Source: Sphingopyxis sp.
GTDB taxonomy: Bacteria; Pseudomonadota; Alphaproteobacteria; Sphingomonadales; Sphingomonadaceae
Length of the DNA: 64,000 bases
Direction of reading: 5' to 3'
Assembly (NCBI GenBank): GCA_017745175.1
Contig: JAGHZY010000018.1
Span: forward strand, 10,173 to 74,172
The translations under genes were made by a program, and so were the position numbers. Shown here piece by piece: positions 1 through 9,278 of the stretch; position 1 is the first letter of the stretch, and each line of letters opens with the position of its first letter. Below the pieces are notes generated by a model. It did not search any database. It was not told the DNA's origin and was given only the letters and a program-made list of their open reading frames with translations.

Positions 1-537
1 CAGCAATCGGGCATCCCCTTCGAGCTGGGCATCATCCGCTCGCACTATGTCGGCCGCACCTTCATCCAGCCCGGCGACAAGGTCCGTCATCTGGGCGTAA
101 AACTGAAGCACAACGCCAACCGCGCGCTGATCGCCGGCAAGCGCATCGTGCTGATCGACGATTCGATCGTGCGCGGCACGACGAGCCTCAAGATCGTGCA
201 GATGATGCGCGATGCCGGTGCGGCGGAAGTCCATATGCGCATCGCGAGCCCGCCGACCCAGCATAGCTGCTTCTATGGCGTCGACACCCCCGAACGGGCG
301 AAGCTGCTCGCGGCGCAGATGACGGTCGGGCAGATGGCGAACTTCATCAACGCCGACAGCCTCGCCTTCCTGACGATCGACGGTCTCTATCGCGCGCTGG
401 GCGAAGCCGAGCGCAAGCATGACGCCCCGCAATATTGCGACGCCTGTTTCACCGGCGACTATCCGACCACGCTCACCGATTTCGACGAGCATGGGCTGGA
501 AGATCAATTTTCGCTGCTTGCCGAACGGGTTGTCTGA
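1..537 (+). CDS. purF: amidophosphoribosyltransferase, C-terminal part
   Basis: First committed step of cytosolic de novo purine synthesis: PRPP plus glutamine gives phosphoribosylamine. The reading frame is open from base 1 and its 5' end lies outside the window, leaving 178 residues. Visible is the PRPP-binding loop VLIDDSIVRGTTS (about residues 50-62 of this fragment), preceded by GIPFELGIIRSHYVGRTFI and followed by MRIASPP, all typical of the PurF phosphoribosyltransferase domain. The N-terminal glutaminase half is missing only because of the window edge. The stop lies 4 bases before the start of a short-chain dehydrogenase, so the two are probably co-transcribed. The family call is firm. 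Confidence 0.96.
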   Translation, partial: QQSGIPFELGIIRSHYVGRTFIQPGDKVRHLGVKLKHNANRALIAGKRIVLIDDSIVRGTTSLKIVQMMRDAGAAEVHMRIASPPTQHSCFYGVDTPERAKLLAAQMTVGQMANFINADSLAFLTIDGLYRALGEAERKHDAPQYCDACFTGDYPTTLTDFDEHGLEDQFSLLAERVV

Positions 538-541
538 CACA

Positions 542-1276
542 ATGACTATCAGGTCTGAAGAATTGGCGGGGCAGGTTGCGCTCGTCACCGGGGCGAGCCG
601 CGGCATCGGCGAAGCCATCGCGGAATCGCTTGCGGCGCGCGGCGCGCATGTCGTGATCACCGCGCGAACGCCAGGCGGGCTCGAGGAACTCGAGGACCGC
701 ATCCACGCCGCGGGCGGCAGCGCGACGATCGCGCCGCTCGACCTCACCGATGGCGACAGCATCGCCCGCCTCGCGAGCGCGATGGCCGAACGCTGGCAGC
801 AGCTCGATATGCTCGTGCTCAATGCCGCGATGCTCGGCACGCTGACCCCCGTCGCGGCGATCGACAGCAAGGAATTCAACAAGCTGCTGACGCTCAACCT
901 GATCGCACAGCAGGCGCTGATCGCCAATTTCGACCCGCTGCTGCGCCGCGCCGCGAACGGCCGGCTGATCGCACTGTCTAGCAGCGTCGCGCGCGAGCCG
1001 CGCGCCTATTGGGGTGCCTATGCCGCGTCGAAGGCGGCGTTCGAGACGCTCGTCACCAGCTATGGCGCCGAAATGCGCAATATCTCGACCGTTCGCACCG
1101 CGATCCTCGACCCCGGCGGCACGCGCACGCAGATGCGCGCCCGCGCTTACCCCGGCGAGGACCCGCAGAGCATCAAGGATCCGGCGGCAGTCGGCGAATA
1201 TGTCGGACAGCTGATGGTCGAGGGCTTCGACAGCACCGCATTTCACGCGCTGCCGAAGGTCATGGAAAAAGCTTAA
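542..1276 (+). CDS. short-chain dehydrogenase/reductase (SDR)
   Basis: NAD(P)-dependent oxidoreductase of 244 residues, the usual length of a classical SDR; the substrate is unknown. The Rossmann motif TGASRGIG is at residues 16-23, the NAA motif at 94-96, the structural Asn at 119, the catalytic Ser at about 147 and YxxxK (Tyr160, Lys164) in YAASK. The ATG at 542 was chosen because the domain begins directly after it and it follows the purF stop by only 4 bases. A longer in-frame extension to 419 would lie wholly inside purF and adds no SDR sequence. It probably shares the purF transcript. Confidence 0.9.
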   Translation: MTIRSEELAGQVALVTGASRGIGEAIAESLAARGAHVVITARTPGGLEELEDRIHAAGGSATIAPLDLTDGDSIARLASAMAERWQQLDMLVLNAAMLGTLTPVAAIDSKEFNKLLTLNLIAQQALIANFDPLLRRAANGRLIALSSSVAREPRAYWGAYAASKAAFETLVTSYGAEMRNISTVRTAILDPGGTRTQMRARAYPGEDPQSIKDPAAVGEYVGQLMVEGFDSTAFHALPKVMEKA

Positions 1277-1337
1277 CGCCATCTTCGTTTTCCTGCGCTA
1301 AGACACCGGCATAACACGGGGTTGCGAGGGCGCGGGA

Positions 1338-1724
1338 ATGACCAGGAATATTTTGCGAGCGGGGATCGCCGCAGTAATCGGCATCGTTGTCGCGTTCGGA
1401 CTGATCTGGCTGGCACAATATGCCGGCAGCGAAATTTCGCCCGATGTCTATGACCCCGATAGCGGGGAAATCCTTATCCCCGTCGGATCGACCATCGCCC
1501 TGATCGTCGGCTGGTTCATCGGCACCTTTGCCGGCGGCTGGATTGCGATGCGCGTGTCGGCCGGCACCGGCGCCGGCTGGATCGTCGCCGGTTCGGTCAT
1601 CGGCGCCGCCCTGTACCGCGCCGTCACGCTCGCCGACACATGGTGGATCATGGCGCTGGGCGTCGGCGTCCCGCTCGTCGCGGTCTGGCTGGCCCAGCGC
1701 GCTACGGCCACGGCCGTCGATTGA
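1338..1724 (+). CDS. small multi-pass membrane protein, unknown function
   Basis: Hypothetical inner-membrane protein of 128 residues. Four hydrophobic stretches are visible at about residues 7-27, 48-70, 75-95 and 103-122, separated by a short acidic segment (SPDVYDPDSGE) that would lie outside the membrane. A Gly/Ala-rich glycine-zipper look (GWFIGTFAGGW) is present in the second helix. No family is recognised. The start is the ATG at 1338, with only a weak purine-rich region upstream. The gene stands alone between the SDR and a convergent serine hydrolase, from which it is separated by a short hairpin. Confidence 0.7.
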   Translation: MTRNILRAGIAAVIGIVVAFGLIWLAQYAGSEISPDVYDPDSGEILIPVGSTIALIVGWFIGTFAGGWIAMRVSAGTGAGWIVAGSVIGAALYRAVTLADTWWIMALGVGVPLVAVWLAQRATATAVD

Positions 1725-1731
1725 CAAAAGC

Positions 1732-1746
1732 GGGGCTTAGCGCCCC
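1732..1746. terminator. short GC hairpin between convergent genes
   Basis: Perfect 5-bp stem GGGGC/GCCCC with a 5-base loop. The loop contains the stop codon of the minus-strand hydrolase gene. It sits exactly between two convergent genes, so it could act as a bidirectional terminator, but the stem is short and there is no clear U-tract. Confidence 0.35.
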
Positions 1747-2912
1747 CCTTCCTTGTCCACGGCCGCCTGCACGCTCCTGTAAAAGGCTTCGCGCGCCGCG
1801 CCGACGCCTTCGGGATCGGTCGCGGTCGGCCAATTGCCGTTCGACGCGATCACCAGCCCCCGCTTCGGGTCGATGAAGATGCCCTGCCCGAAAATGCCCT
1901 GCGCGGCGAAGCTGCCGTCGTCGTTGGTCCACCATTGATAGCCATAGCCGCGGCCCGGTACGTCGATTCCCGCCTGCTTCGTCGTCGCCGATGCGAGCCA
2001 GTCGTCGGGCAGCACCTTCTTGCCGCCCGCGATGCCGCCGTTCAGGATGAACTGACCGAAGCGCGCATAGTCCCTGAGGCTTGCGGACATGCAGCAGCCG
2101 CTGATCTCGTGTCCGGTCGCACCGAGCATCCACACCGCGTCCTGCTCCATGCCGAACGGCTTCCAGACCTTCTCCGACAGATATTGCGACAGCGTCTTGC
2201 CCGTCGCGCCCGACACGAGAACCCCGATCAGATTGGTCTCGCCGGTCTTGTACACCCACTTCGACCCCGCGGGCGCTTCGCGCGGCAAGGTCTTCATATA
2301 GCTGACCGTTATGTCCTCGCCCGCAACGGGCTTCTGCAGGTTGAACTGCGCGACGTCGGACTTGGGATCGGTATAATCCTCGTTCCATTTGACGCCCGAG
2401 GTCATGGTGAGCAGCTGGCGAACGCTGACATCATCATAGGCCGAACCCCTGAGCCCCGGGATATAGGCGGTGACCTTGTCGTCGAGACTCTTGATATAGC
2501 CGTCCTTCACCGCCGCACCGACGAGGGTCGAGGTAAAGCTTTTGGCGACCGAAAAGCTCGTCCAGCGACCGGCGGCGCCATAGCCGAGCGCATATTTCTC
2601 GAGCCGGATCTTGCCATCCTGCACGATGATCAGCCCGGCATTGCGCTGTTTTGCCATATGCGCGTCGATATCGATGCCGAGATCGATGGGTTTGCCCTGC
2701 GGCAGCGGATAGGCCGGACCGCCCGCCTCGACCTTGTTCACGACGACCTTGGGAACCGTCTCCATCGTGCGGAAGGCGGCGTCGCGTTGATCCTGGGTCC
2801 AGAAGAGCACATTCAGATCCTTGGGCAGTTGATTTGTCGTCTCGGAGGTCGCGGGCGCACTGCACCCCGCCGCCGCAGTGCACAGCAGCACCGCCGCCAA
2901 AAATCTTCGCAT
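1737..2912 (-). CDS. serine hydrolase of the beta-lactamase/esterase family (lipoprotein)
   Basis: Class C beta-lactamase-fold hydrolase (COG1680-like), 391 residues. A lipoprotein signal begins the protein, with Cys17 in AAAGC, so it should be anchored in the envelope. The nucleophile motif SVAK (Ser121-xx-Lys124) is followed by a YKTGETN segment in the position of the Y-x-N motif and by GYGYQWWTN, typical of the family. Such proteins include esterases, D-aminopeptidases and 6-aminohexanoate-dimer hydrolases, so antibiotic resistance should not be assumed. The ATG at 2912 was chosen because the signal peptide starts there and a strong GGGGAGG ribosome site lies just upstream. Upstream in-frame codons lie inside the next gene. 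Confidence 0.85.
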   Translation of the reverse strand: MRRFLAAVLLCTAAAGCSAPATSETTNQLPKDLNVLFWTQDQRDAAFRTMETVPKVVVNKVEAGGPAYPLPQGKPIDLGIDIDAHMAKQRNAGLIIVQDGKIRLEKYALGYGAAGRWTSFSVAKSFTSTLVGAAVKDGYIKSLDDKVTAYIPGLRGSAYDDVSVRQLLTMTSGVKWNEDYTDPKSDVAQFNLQKPVAGEDITVSYMKTLPREAPAGSKWVYKTGETNLIGVLVSGATGKTLSQYLSEKVWKPFGMEQDAVWMLGATGHEISGCCMSASLRDYARFGQFILNGGIAGGKKVLPDDWLASATTKQAGIDVPGRGYGYQWWTNDDGSFAAQGIFGQGIFIDPKRGLVIASNGNWPTATDPEGVGAAREAFYRSVQAAVDKEGGR

Positions 2913-2931
2913 GCCGTGTCCTCCCCTGTTT

Positions 2932-4212
2932 TCAGTCTGTCTTTTCGAGCGTGACCTGCGCGACGTCGATACCGCCGCCGCGAAAACCACCCTCGCAATA
3001 TTGCAGATAATAGCGCCAGAGCCGCACGAAACGCGCATCGAACCCCGCCGGCAGCTGGTCGGCCGCGACCGCCGCGTCGAAGCGCTCGCGCCACTGGCGC
3101 AGCGTTTCGGCATAATCGCCACCAAACCGATGCACATCGCGCCACGCGAGGCCACGGGCTTCGGCGAGCGCGCGAAAGCGGCTTTCCGAAATCAGGCAGC
3201 CGCCCGGGAAGATATAGGCCTGGATGAAGTCGCTGCTCGCTGCATAGCGTTCGAACAACGCGTCGTTGATCAGGATATACTGGATCGCCGCCCGTCCGCC
3301 GGGCTTGAGCAGCCGGGCGATCGCGTCGAGATAGGCGGGCCAGTAGGCCTCTCCCACCGCCTCGACCATCTCGACGCTCGCGATCGCATCATAGGGGCCC
3401 CTGGCGTCGCGATAGTCGCAGAGTTCGATCCGCGAGCGATCCGACAGATCAACCGCCGCAAGCCGCGCGTCGGCGATTTCGGCTTGCGACGGCGATAGCG
3501 TGATCCCGGTGTAGAGAACATCGTGCCGCTCGACCGCGCGCTCGGCAAGCGCACCCCAGCCGCAACCGATCTCGAGGAGCCGGCTGCCCGAACGGAGATC
3601 GAGTCGGTCGAGGATCGCATCGACCTTCGCCGCCTGCGCCTCCTCCAGCGATTGGCCCGGATCGGTGAACAATGCGCTCGAATAATTCATGCTCGTATCG
3701 AGCCACAAGCGGTAGAAATCATTGCCCAGATCATAGTGAGCATGGATGTTCCGCTTGGCGCCGCGCCGGTTGTTGCGATGCAGCGCATGGATCGCCTTGT
3801 TGAGCCAGCGCCACGGACCGTGCGCGCGCCCCACATTGCCCAACGCTTCGCCGTTGCGCATGAACAGGTCGAACAGCGGCACCGGATCCGGCGAGGACCA
3901 TTCCTGCGCCTCCGAGGCACGGTACCAGCCCACCGAACCCGACAGCGCGAGCCGCGCCAACGCCGCCCAGCTATGAAGATGGACGATCGCCGTCGGTCCC
4001 TTGCCGCGACCACCGAGCAGGCGCACGCTGCCGTCGGGCAGGTGACCCTCGATCGTGCCGAGTGCGAGGCCCGCATCGATCCGGTCGAGCATGCGGTGAA
4101 AGAGTCCCGCCGGGGCCAGCGCGATCACCCGCGCCATCGCACCACCCGAGCGATAGGCACGGTCGGCGCGAAGCAGTTCCCTGCCGCGGCGCGGGCTGAC
4201 ATGCGTGTTCAT
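2932..4212 (-). CDS. cyclopropane-fatty-acyl-phospholipid synthase family methyltransferase
   Basis: SAM-dependent enzyme of 426 residues that methylenates unsaturated acyl chains of membrane phospholipids, or a close relative. Visible are MNYSSALF, the SAM-binding LLEIGCGWG, YTGITLSPSQ and the family hallmark FIQAYIFPGG followed by GGDYAETLRQW near the C-terminus. The N-terminal roughly 140 residues form the usual lipid-binding region. The ATG at 4212 is preferred over an in-frame GTG at 4218 because AGGAAGG sits 5 bases before the ATG but abuts the GTG. It lies just upstream of the serine hydrolase gene (19 bases), suggesting one transcript. Confidence 0.88.
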   Translation of the reverse strand: MNTHVSPRRGRELLRADRAYRSGGAMARVIALAPAGLFHRMLDRIDAGLALGTIEGHLPDGSVRLLGGRGKGPTAIVHLHSWAALARLALSGSVGWYRASEAQEWSSPDPVPLFDLFMRNGEALGNVGRAHGPWRWLNKAIHALHRNNRRGAKRNIHAHYDLGNDFYRLWLDTSMNYSSALFTDPGQSLEEAQAAKVDAILDRLDLRSGSRLLEIGCGWGALAERAVERHDVLYTGITLSPSQAEIADARLAAVDLSDRSRIELCDYRDARGPYDAIASVEMVEAVGEAYWPAYLDAIARLLKPGGRAAIQYILINDALFERYAASSDFIQAYIFPGGCLISESRFRALAEARGLAWRDVHRFGGDYAETLRQWRERFDAAVAADQLPAGFDARFVRLWRYYLQYCEGGFRGGGIDVAQVTLEKTD

Positions 4213-4289
4213 CGGCACCTTCCTGCCTCAAACGCATCGCGCTGACAATCGGTTGAAGCGCGCGATGCCATGACGTCACCCCTGCCCGC

Positions 4290-5243
4290 TCATTCCGGAT
4301 GACTGGCGATATCCGGCGCGGCAAGCCGGACCTGAAACCGGTCCTGTGCAAGCGGGTGCATGAAGCGCTGGTCGCGCAGCAGGATCGCGTTGCCTTGCTT
4401 CTGCACCACCGGCATGCGCGACCAGAAGAGAAACGCGCGCACGGCCGGATCGGCCTTTGCCCAGGTCGCGAGGCGCGGATCGTCCATTCCGGTGGGCGCA
4501 CCGGTCAGGTCGACATGGCCGCCGACCCCCGGAATGAAGCTTGCGGTGCCATAGCGGTCGGCCGTCCGCCAGAAGATGTCGCGCTTCCAGAAGGTCAGCG
4601 GCGGCGGGCTCGCGACGACGAGCGCGTCTTTCCGACCACCCGCCGCCAGCACGCCCGACGCCATATGTTCGGCTGCACCGGTGATCAGGCCATTGACGAA
4701 GATATAGGCGCTCACCGCCATGAAACCGGCCCATGCCGGGCGCTGCCAGTTCGCCGCGCCGCGCCGCTCGCGGCGGAGCGATAGCCAGACCGAAAGGCCC
4801 AGCGCGAGCCATATCCAGAGATCGATGATGAAGATGCTGTCGCCGTAGAACCAGCGGTGGCTGAACGGTTCGAGCAGGCGGATGCCGTAATTGTTGAGCC
4901 AGTCGAGTGCCGGATGGCTGAGGCAGCCGATATAGGCAAGCGCGAGCAGCCAGCCCCTGTGAACCGGCAACCGGCCTGCCGGGCGCTTTCCGCGCCCTTC
5001 CTGCCACCGGTCGAAGGCGAGCATCAGCCCCCACAACAGGATCGGCAGCAGCACCAGTGCGATCGGCCCGTGCGTGATCCCGCGCCGCATCGACAGCGAT
5101 TCGATGCCGTAAATCGCGCAGGCCGCATCGATATCGGGCAGGTTCGCCGCAATGATCAGCGTCGGCATCGCCAGGCCGGTCTTCTTTTTGAGGCCGATTT
5201 GCCCGAGAAGCGCACCGGCAAGGCTGTGCGTCAGATTATCCAT
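4290..5243 (-). CDS. YdjM-like membrane-bound metal-dependent hydrolase
   Basis: Inner-membrane protein of 317 residues of the DUF457/YdjM family. The N-terminal signature MDNLTHSLAGALLG, then NLPDID and RGITHG, and later SHPALDWLNNYG, supply the His/Asp residues expected to bind metal. Several transmembrane helices are visible across about residues 20-190, and the last 100 residues are soluble-looking. In enterobacteria the homologue is LexA-regulated, but no SOS box was seen here. The substrate is unknown. It lies 9 bases downstream of korB on the same strand, so it may be co-transcribed with the oxidoreductase without sharing its function. Confidence 0.82.
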   Translation of the reverse strand: MDNLTHSLAGALLGQIGLKKKTGLAMPTLIIAANLPDIDAACAIYGIESLSMRRGITHGPIALVLLPILLWGLMLAFDRWQEGRGKRPAGRLPVHRGWLLALAYIGCLSHPALDWLNNYGIRLLEPFSHRWFYGDSIFIIDLWIWLALGLSVWLSLRRERRGAANWQRPAWAGFMAVSAYIFVNGLITGAAEHMASGVLAAGGRKDALVVASPPPLTFWKRDIFWRTADRYGTASFIPGVGGHVDLTGAPTGMDDPRLATWAKADPAVRAFLFWSRMPVVQKQGNAILLRDQRFMHPLAQDRFQVRLAAPDIASHPE

Positions 5244-5252
5244 GACGGATAA

Positions 5253-6287
5253 TCAGAGTTCGGGCCCGCTTTCGGTCACCGTCCAGGTCTGGCCCTTTTT
5301 CAGCAGGCTCTGCAGGTCGGCGGTCTTGCCCTCGGCCGCCGCCTTGTTCTGCCGCACAACGTCGGTCTCGAAGGTCGGGCGCGGATCGTCGTAGAGCACG
5401 CCGAGCGCCATGGGAAATTCGCCGAAGCGCATTTCGACGAGCATATGGGCAACGCTGCGGTTGGTCACGTCATGGACGATCACGCCCGCCGACTGCCAGT
5501 CGCCATCAACGACGTCGACGACCTTGAGATGCAGTTCCTCATTGTCGAGCGCGATACCCTTCGTGCCTTTGGCGAAGAGCATCGGCTCGCCATGCTTCAG
5601 CCAGAGCTGGCGATCCTCGGCGCCTTTCGGCGCCGCAAAATCCTCGAATACATCTTTATTATAGACGATACAGTTCTGGAAAATCTCGATAAAGGCCGCC
5701 CCCTTGTGCGCGTGCGCGGCCTTCAGCACGTTCGGCAGTTCTTTCGACACATCGAACCCGCGCGCCACAAAGCGCGCGCCGGCGCCGAGCGCGAAAGCCG
5801 CGGGCTGCGCCGGGCGATCGACCGAACCATAGGGCGTCGACGGGCTCGTGGTACCGACGCGGCTCGTGGGAGAATATTGGCCTTTCGTAAGACCATAGAT
5901 CTCGTTGTTGAACAACATGATCTGACAATCGAGATTGCGGCGAATGAGGTGCATCGTGTGATTGCCCCCGATCGACAGCCCGTCGCCGTCGCCGGTGACG
6001 ATCCAGATGTCGAGGTTCGGATTGGCGAGCTTCAATCCCGTCGCGAATGCGGGCGCGCGGCCATGAATCGTGTGGAAGCCATAGGTTTCCATATAATAGG
6101 GGAAACGCGACGAACAGCCGATGCCGCTGATGAACACGGTGTTCTCGGGCGCTGTGCCGATCTCGGGCATCGTGCGCTGCACGGCCTTCAGGATCGCATA
6201 GTCGCCGCAGCCGGGGCACCAGCGGACTTCCTGATCGGTTTCCCAATCCTTGGGGGTCGATTTGGCGATGGTGGTCATCTCGTTCAT
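5253..6287 (-). CDS. korB: 2-oxoacid:ferredoxin oxidoreductase, beta subunit
   Basis: Thiamine-diphosphate-binding subunit (344 residues) of a two-subunit 2-oxoacid:ferredoxin oxidoreductase, most likely acting on 2-oxoglutarate and producing succinyl-CoA with reduced ferredoxin. Visible are the CPGCGDY cysteine pair near residue 25, the thiamine-diphosphate motif TGDGDGLSIGGNH and LFNNEIYGLTKGQYSPTS. Its ATG overlaps the stop of the alpha-subunit gene in an ATGA arrangement, indicating translational coupling and a 1:1 complex. Substrate preference (2-oxoglutarate versus pyruvate) cannot be settled from sequence alone. Confidence 0.9.
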   Translation of the reverse strand: MNEMTTIAKSTPKDWETDQEVRWCPGCGDYAILKAVQRTMPEIGTAPENTVFISGIGCSSRFPYYMETYGFHTIHGRAPAFATGLKLANPNLDIWIVTGDGDGLSIGGNHTMHLIRRNLDCQIMLFNNEIYGLTKGQYSPTSRVGTTSPSTPYGSVDRPAQPAAFALGAGARFVARGFDVSKELPNVLKAAHAHKGAAFIEIFQNCIVYNKDVFEDFAAPKGAEDRQLWLKHGEPMLFAKGTKGIALDNEELHLKVVDVVDGDWQSAGVIVHDVTNRSVAHMLVEMRFGEFPMALGVLYDDPRPTFETDVVRQNKAAAEGKTADLQSLLKKGQTWTVTESGPEL

Positions 6288-8146
6288 GCCAGCGCCTCCT
6301 CGATCGCGGCTTCGATTTCGGCAATGGTGAAGGGCTGACCCGACACCTTGTTCACGGGCCGGGCATCGACCAGATACTGGTCGCGCAGCACCGTCTTGAG
6401 CTGCCCCGTGTTCATTTCGGGCACGATCACCCTGTCATAGTTCCTGAGCAGCCCGCCGAGATTGGCGGGCAGCGGCCAGATATGGCGGATATGGACGTGG
6501 CTCACGTCCTTGCCCTCGGCGCGCTTGCGACGCACTGCCTGATGGATCGGACCGAAGGTCGATCCCCAGCCGACGACCGCAAGCTTGCCGCCCCCGGCGC
6601 CGAGTTCGACGATCTGGTCGGGCACCTTGATGCCGTCGATCTTCGCCTTGCGGATGTCGGTCATCGCCTGATGGTTCGACGCCTCGTAATTGATGTGGCC
6701 GGTGCCCACTTCCTTCTCGATCCCGCCGATGCGGTGGAGCAGGCCGGGCGTACCCGGCTTGACCCACGGGCGTTTGAGCTTTTCGTCGCGACTATAGGGC
6801 TTGAAGCCGTTCTCGGGCGCCTCGGTCAGGAACTGTACGGGGAATGCTTCATAGGCCGCGAGATCCGGCACCGCCCACGGCTCGGCCGCATTGGCGATGT
6901 AACCGTCGGTCAGCAGCATCACCGGGGTCATATATTGCACCGCGATCCGCACCGCCTCGATCGCGCATTCAAACGCGTCGCCGGGCGAGCGCGCGGCGAT
7001 CACCGGCATCGGCGCATCACCATTGCGGCCATAGACAGCCTGATAAAGGTCCGACTGCTCGGTCTTCGTCGGCAGGCCGGTCGAGGGGCCGCCACGCTGC
7101 GAATTGACGATGACGAGCGGCAGCTCGGTCATGATCGCGAGGCCCATCGCCTCACCCTTCAGCGCGATGCCGGGCCCCGACGAGCTGGTGACGCCAAGCG
7201 ACCCGCCGTAACTCGCGCCGATCGCCGAGCAGATGGCGGCGATTTCGTCCTCGGCCTGGAAGGTCGTGACGTCATATTCCTTGAGCCGCGACAGATGATG
7301 CAGGATCGCCGAGGCGGGCGTGATCGGATAGCCGCCGAAGAACATCGGCAGCTTCGCGAGCTGCGCGCCGGCGACAAGCCCGAGGGCAATGCCTTCGGCC
7401 CCCGTCAGCGTGCGATAGAGCCCCGGCGCGACGGGCGCAGGATCGACATGATGCTGCTTGAGCGGCCCCGCGAGCTCGGCGGTCTCGCCATAGGCATGAC
7501 CGGCGTTGAGCGCCGCCACGTTGGCCGCGGCGAGGTTCGGGTCCTTCGCGAATTTCGCCTCGAGCCAATCGATCAGCGGCTGCCGGTCGCGGTCGAACAT
7601 CCAGAGCGCGAGCCCCAGCGTCCACATATTCTTGCAGCGCAGCGCCTCCTTGTTGCCGAGGCCGAAGGGCTTGACCGCGTCCATGGTCAGCTGGCTGATG
7701 TTGAGCTTGAGGAGCTGCCACTTCGCGAGGCTGCCGTCATCGAGCGGGTTGGCGTCGTACTTCGCCTTGGCGAGGTTGCGGTCGTTGAACTCGCCCTCGT
7801 CGGCGATGATCAGCCCGCCCTGCTTCAATTGCAGGACATTGGTCTTGAGCGCCGCCGGGTTCATCGCGACAAGCACGTCGGGCGCGTCGCCCGCGGTCTC
7901 GATCGCTGACGAACCGAAATTGATCTGAAACGCCGAGACGCCGAAGAGCGTGCCCTGCGGCGCGCGAATCTCCGCCGGAAAGTCGGGGAAGGTCGCGAAA
8001 TCATTGCCCGCAAGCGCCGACGAGAGGGTGAACTGACCACCGGTCAGTTGCATCCCGTCGCCACTGTCGCCTGCAAATCTGACTACCACTGCATCCGAAA
8101 GGGGGGACTGCCGATCGTCGGCCCGGTCCTCTACCGCTGTCGCCAT
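6284..8146 (-). CDS. korA: 2-oxoacid:ferredoxin oxidoreductase, alpha subunit (gamma-alpha fusion)
   Basis: 620-residue partner of the beta subunit. The N-terminal about 200 residues are the gamma domain (FAGDSGDGMQLTGGQF at the start), fused to the alpha catalytic domain beginning near residue 245. That domain carries the YPITPAS motif, TSSSGPGIALKGEA and SQRGGPSTGLPTKTEQSD. This gamma-alpha fusion is the standard KorA layout in aerobic proteobacteria. The gene is the first of the korA-korB pair and overlaps korB by 4 bases. The 184 bases upstream, shared with a divergent esterase gene, presumably hold both promoters; no clear motif is seen there. Confidence 0.9.
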   Translation of the reverse strand: MATAVEDRADDRQSPLSDAVVVRFAGDSGDGMQLTGGQFTLSSALAGNDFATFPDFPAEIRAPQGTLFGVSAFQINFGSSAIETAGDAPDVLVAMNPAALKTNVLQLKQGGLIIADEGEFNDRNLAKAKYDANPLDDGSLAKWQLLKLNISQLTMDAVKPFGLGNKEALRCKNMWTLGLALWMFDRDRQPLIDWLEAKFAKDPNLAAANVAALNAGHAYGETAELAGPLKQHHVDPAPVAPGLYRTLTGAEGIALGLVAGAQLAKLPMFFGGYPITPASAILHHLSRLKEYDVTTFQAEDEIAAICSAIGASYGGSLGVTSSSGPGIALKGEAMGLAIMTELPLVIVNSQRGGPSTGLPTKTEQSDLYQAVYGRNGDAPMPVIAARSPGDAFECAIEAVRIAVQYMTPVMLLTDGYIANAAEPWAVPDLAAYEAFPVQFLTEAPENGFKPYSRDEKLKRPWVKPGTPGLLHRIGGIEKEVGTGHINYEASNHQAMTDIRKAKIDGIKVPDQIVELGAGGGKLAVVGWGSTFGPIHQAVRRKRAEGKDVSHVHIRHIWPLPANLGGLLRNYDRVIVPEMNTGQLKTVLRDQYLVDARPVNKVSGQPFTIAEIEAAIEEALA

Positions 8147-8330
8147 TTGTTCCTCTGCCTCGAATTTTTGCGAACCTGTGACATCGGCCTAGGCCCCTCC
8201 GCGCCAAGCCGCAATTGAGAAAAAATTGTGCGCCGCAAAGGGAGATGCACAGGTGAGTTTCATTTCGGGATTGAATTTGACCCGCCGATACCGAATAGCA
8301 TGGCGAAATATCGATCAGGGAGAGACGTGA

Positions 8331-9278
8331 ATGACCGACGGCACCACCCAGACTGCGCGCCCCGATGTGGCGGCCTTTCTTGCCTTCCTGAATGCGCAGG
8401 AAGGACCGAAGATGGAGGATATGCCGCCCGAGGGCGCGCGCGCGATGTTCCGGGTGATGGGCCAGCTAGCCGACGTTCCGCGCGGCGACATCGCGCATGT
8501 CGAGGACCGCACGATCCCCGGTCCGGCCGGCGACATTGCCATTCGCATCTATGACAACCGCCCGACCCGCGAAACCGGGCCGGTGATGGTCTTCTACCAC
8601 GGCGGCGGCTGGGTGATCGGCGACCTCGACACGCACGATCCCTATTGCGCCGAGGCGGCGCGGCTGCTCGACATGCCGGTGATCGCGGTCGACTATCGCC
8701 TTGCGCCCGAACACCCCTTCCCTGCCGCGCCGATCGATTGCGAAACCGCGACGCGCTGGGTCGCCGACAATATCCCGTGCACCGGGCTCGTTCTCTCGGG
8801 CGAAAGCGCCGGGGGCAATCTGACGATCGTCACGGCGCTCGCGCTGCGGGACAACCCCGCGTCGAAACCGGTCATTGCGATCCACCCCATCTATCCTGCC
8901 GTGACGACGCATGACGACTGGCAGAGCTACCGCGATTTCGGCGAAGGCCATCTGCTGACCACGGGCAGCATGACCTGGTTCGGCAATCATTACGCCGCCG
9001 ATCCCGCCGATTATCGCGCCTCGCCGCTCGATTTCCCGGCCGGGGGCCTGCCGCCGACGCTGCTGATCACCGCGGGCCTCGATCCGCTCCGCGATCAGGG
9101 CCGCGCCTATGCCGCAAAGCTGATCGAGGCCGGCGTGCCCACCACCTATCGCGAAGCGAAGGGCACGATCCACGGCTATATCAACCTGTCGCAGGGCATC
9201 CCGAGCGCCAAGGAAGATATTCGCGGGGCATTGACCATATTGAAGGCGATCGTCGCCGAAGCTAACGGGGCGGCATGA
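8331..9278 (+). CDS. alpha/beta hydrolase, HSL-type esterase
   Basis: Carboxylesterase/lipase of the hormone-sensitive-lipase family, 315 residues, probably cytosolic. The oxyanion-hole motif HGGGW is at residues 90-94, YRLAPEHPFPAA follows, and the nucleophile is Ser159 in GESAGG. The acid is expected in GLDPLRDQG (about 253) and the base in GTIHGY (about 283). The ATG at 8331 is preceded by GGGAGAGACGTGA, a good ribosome site. Its stop overlaps the start of rppH in an ATGA junction, so the two are translationally coupled although their functions appear unrelated. Confidence 0.88.
   Translation: MTDGTTQTARPDVAAFLAFLNAQEGPKMEDMPPEGARAMFRVMGQLADVPRGDIAHVEDRTIPGPAGDIAIRIYDNRPTRETGPVMVFYHGGGWVIGDLDTHDPYCAEAARLLDMPVIAVDYRLAPEHPFPAAPIDCETATRWVADNIPCTGLVLSGESAGGNLTIVTALALRDNPASKPVIAIHPIYPAVTTHDDWQSYRDFGEGHLLTTGSMTWFGNHYAADPADYRASPLDFPAGGLPPTLLITAGLDPLRDQGRAYAAKLIEAGVPTTYREAKGTIHGYINLSQGIPSAKEDIRGALTILKAIVAEANGAA

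Noticed and set aside
1737-2912. Calling the serine hydrolase an antibiotic-resistance beta-lactamase
   Set aside because: The motifs fit the broad COG1680 family, most of whose members are esterases or peptidases; resistance cannot be supported from sequence.
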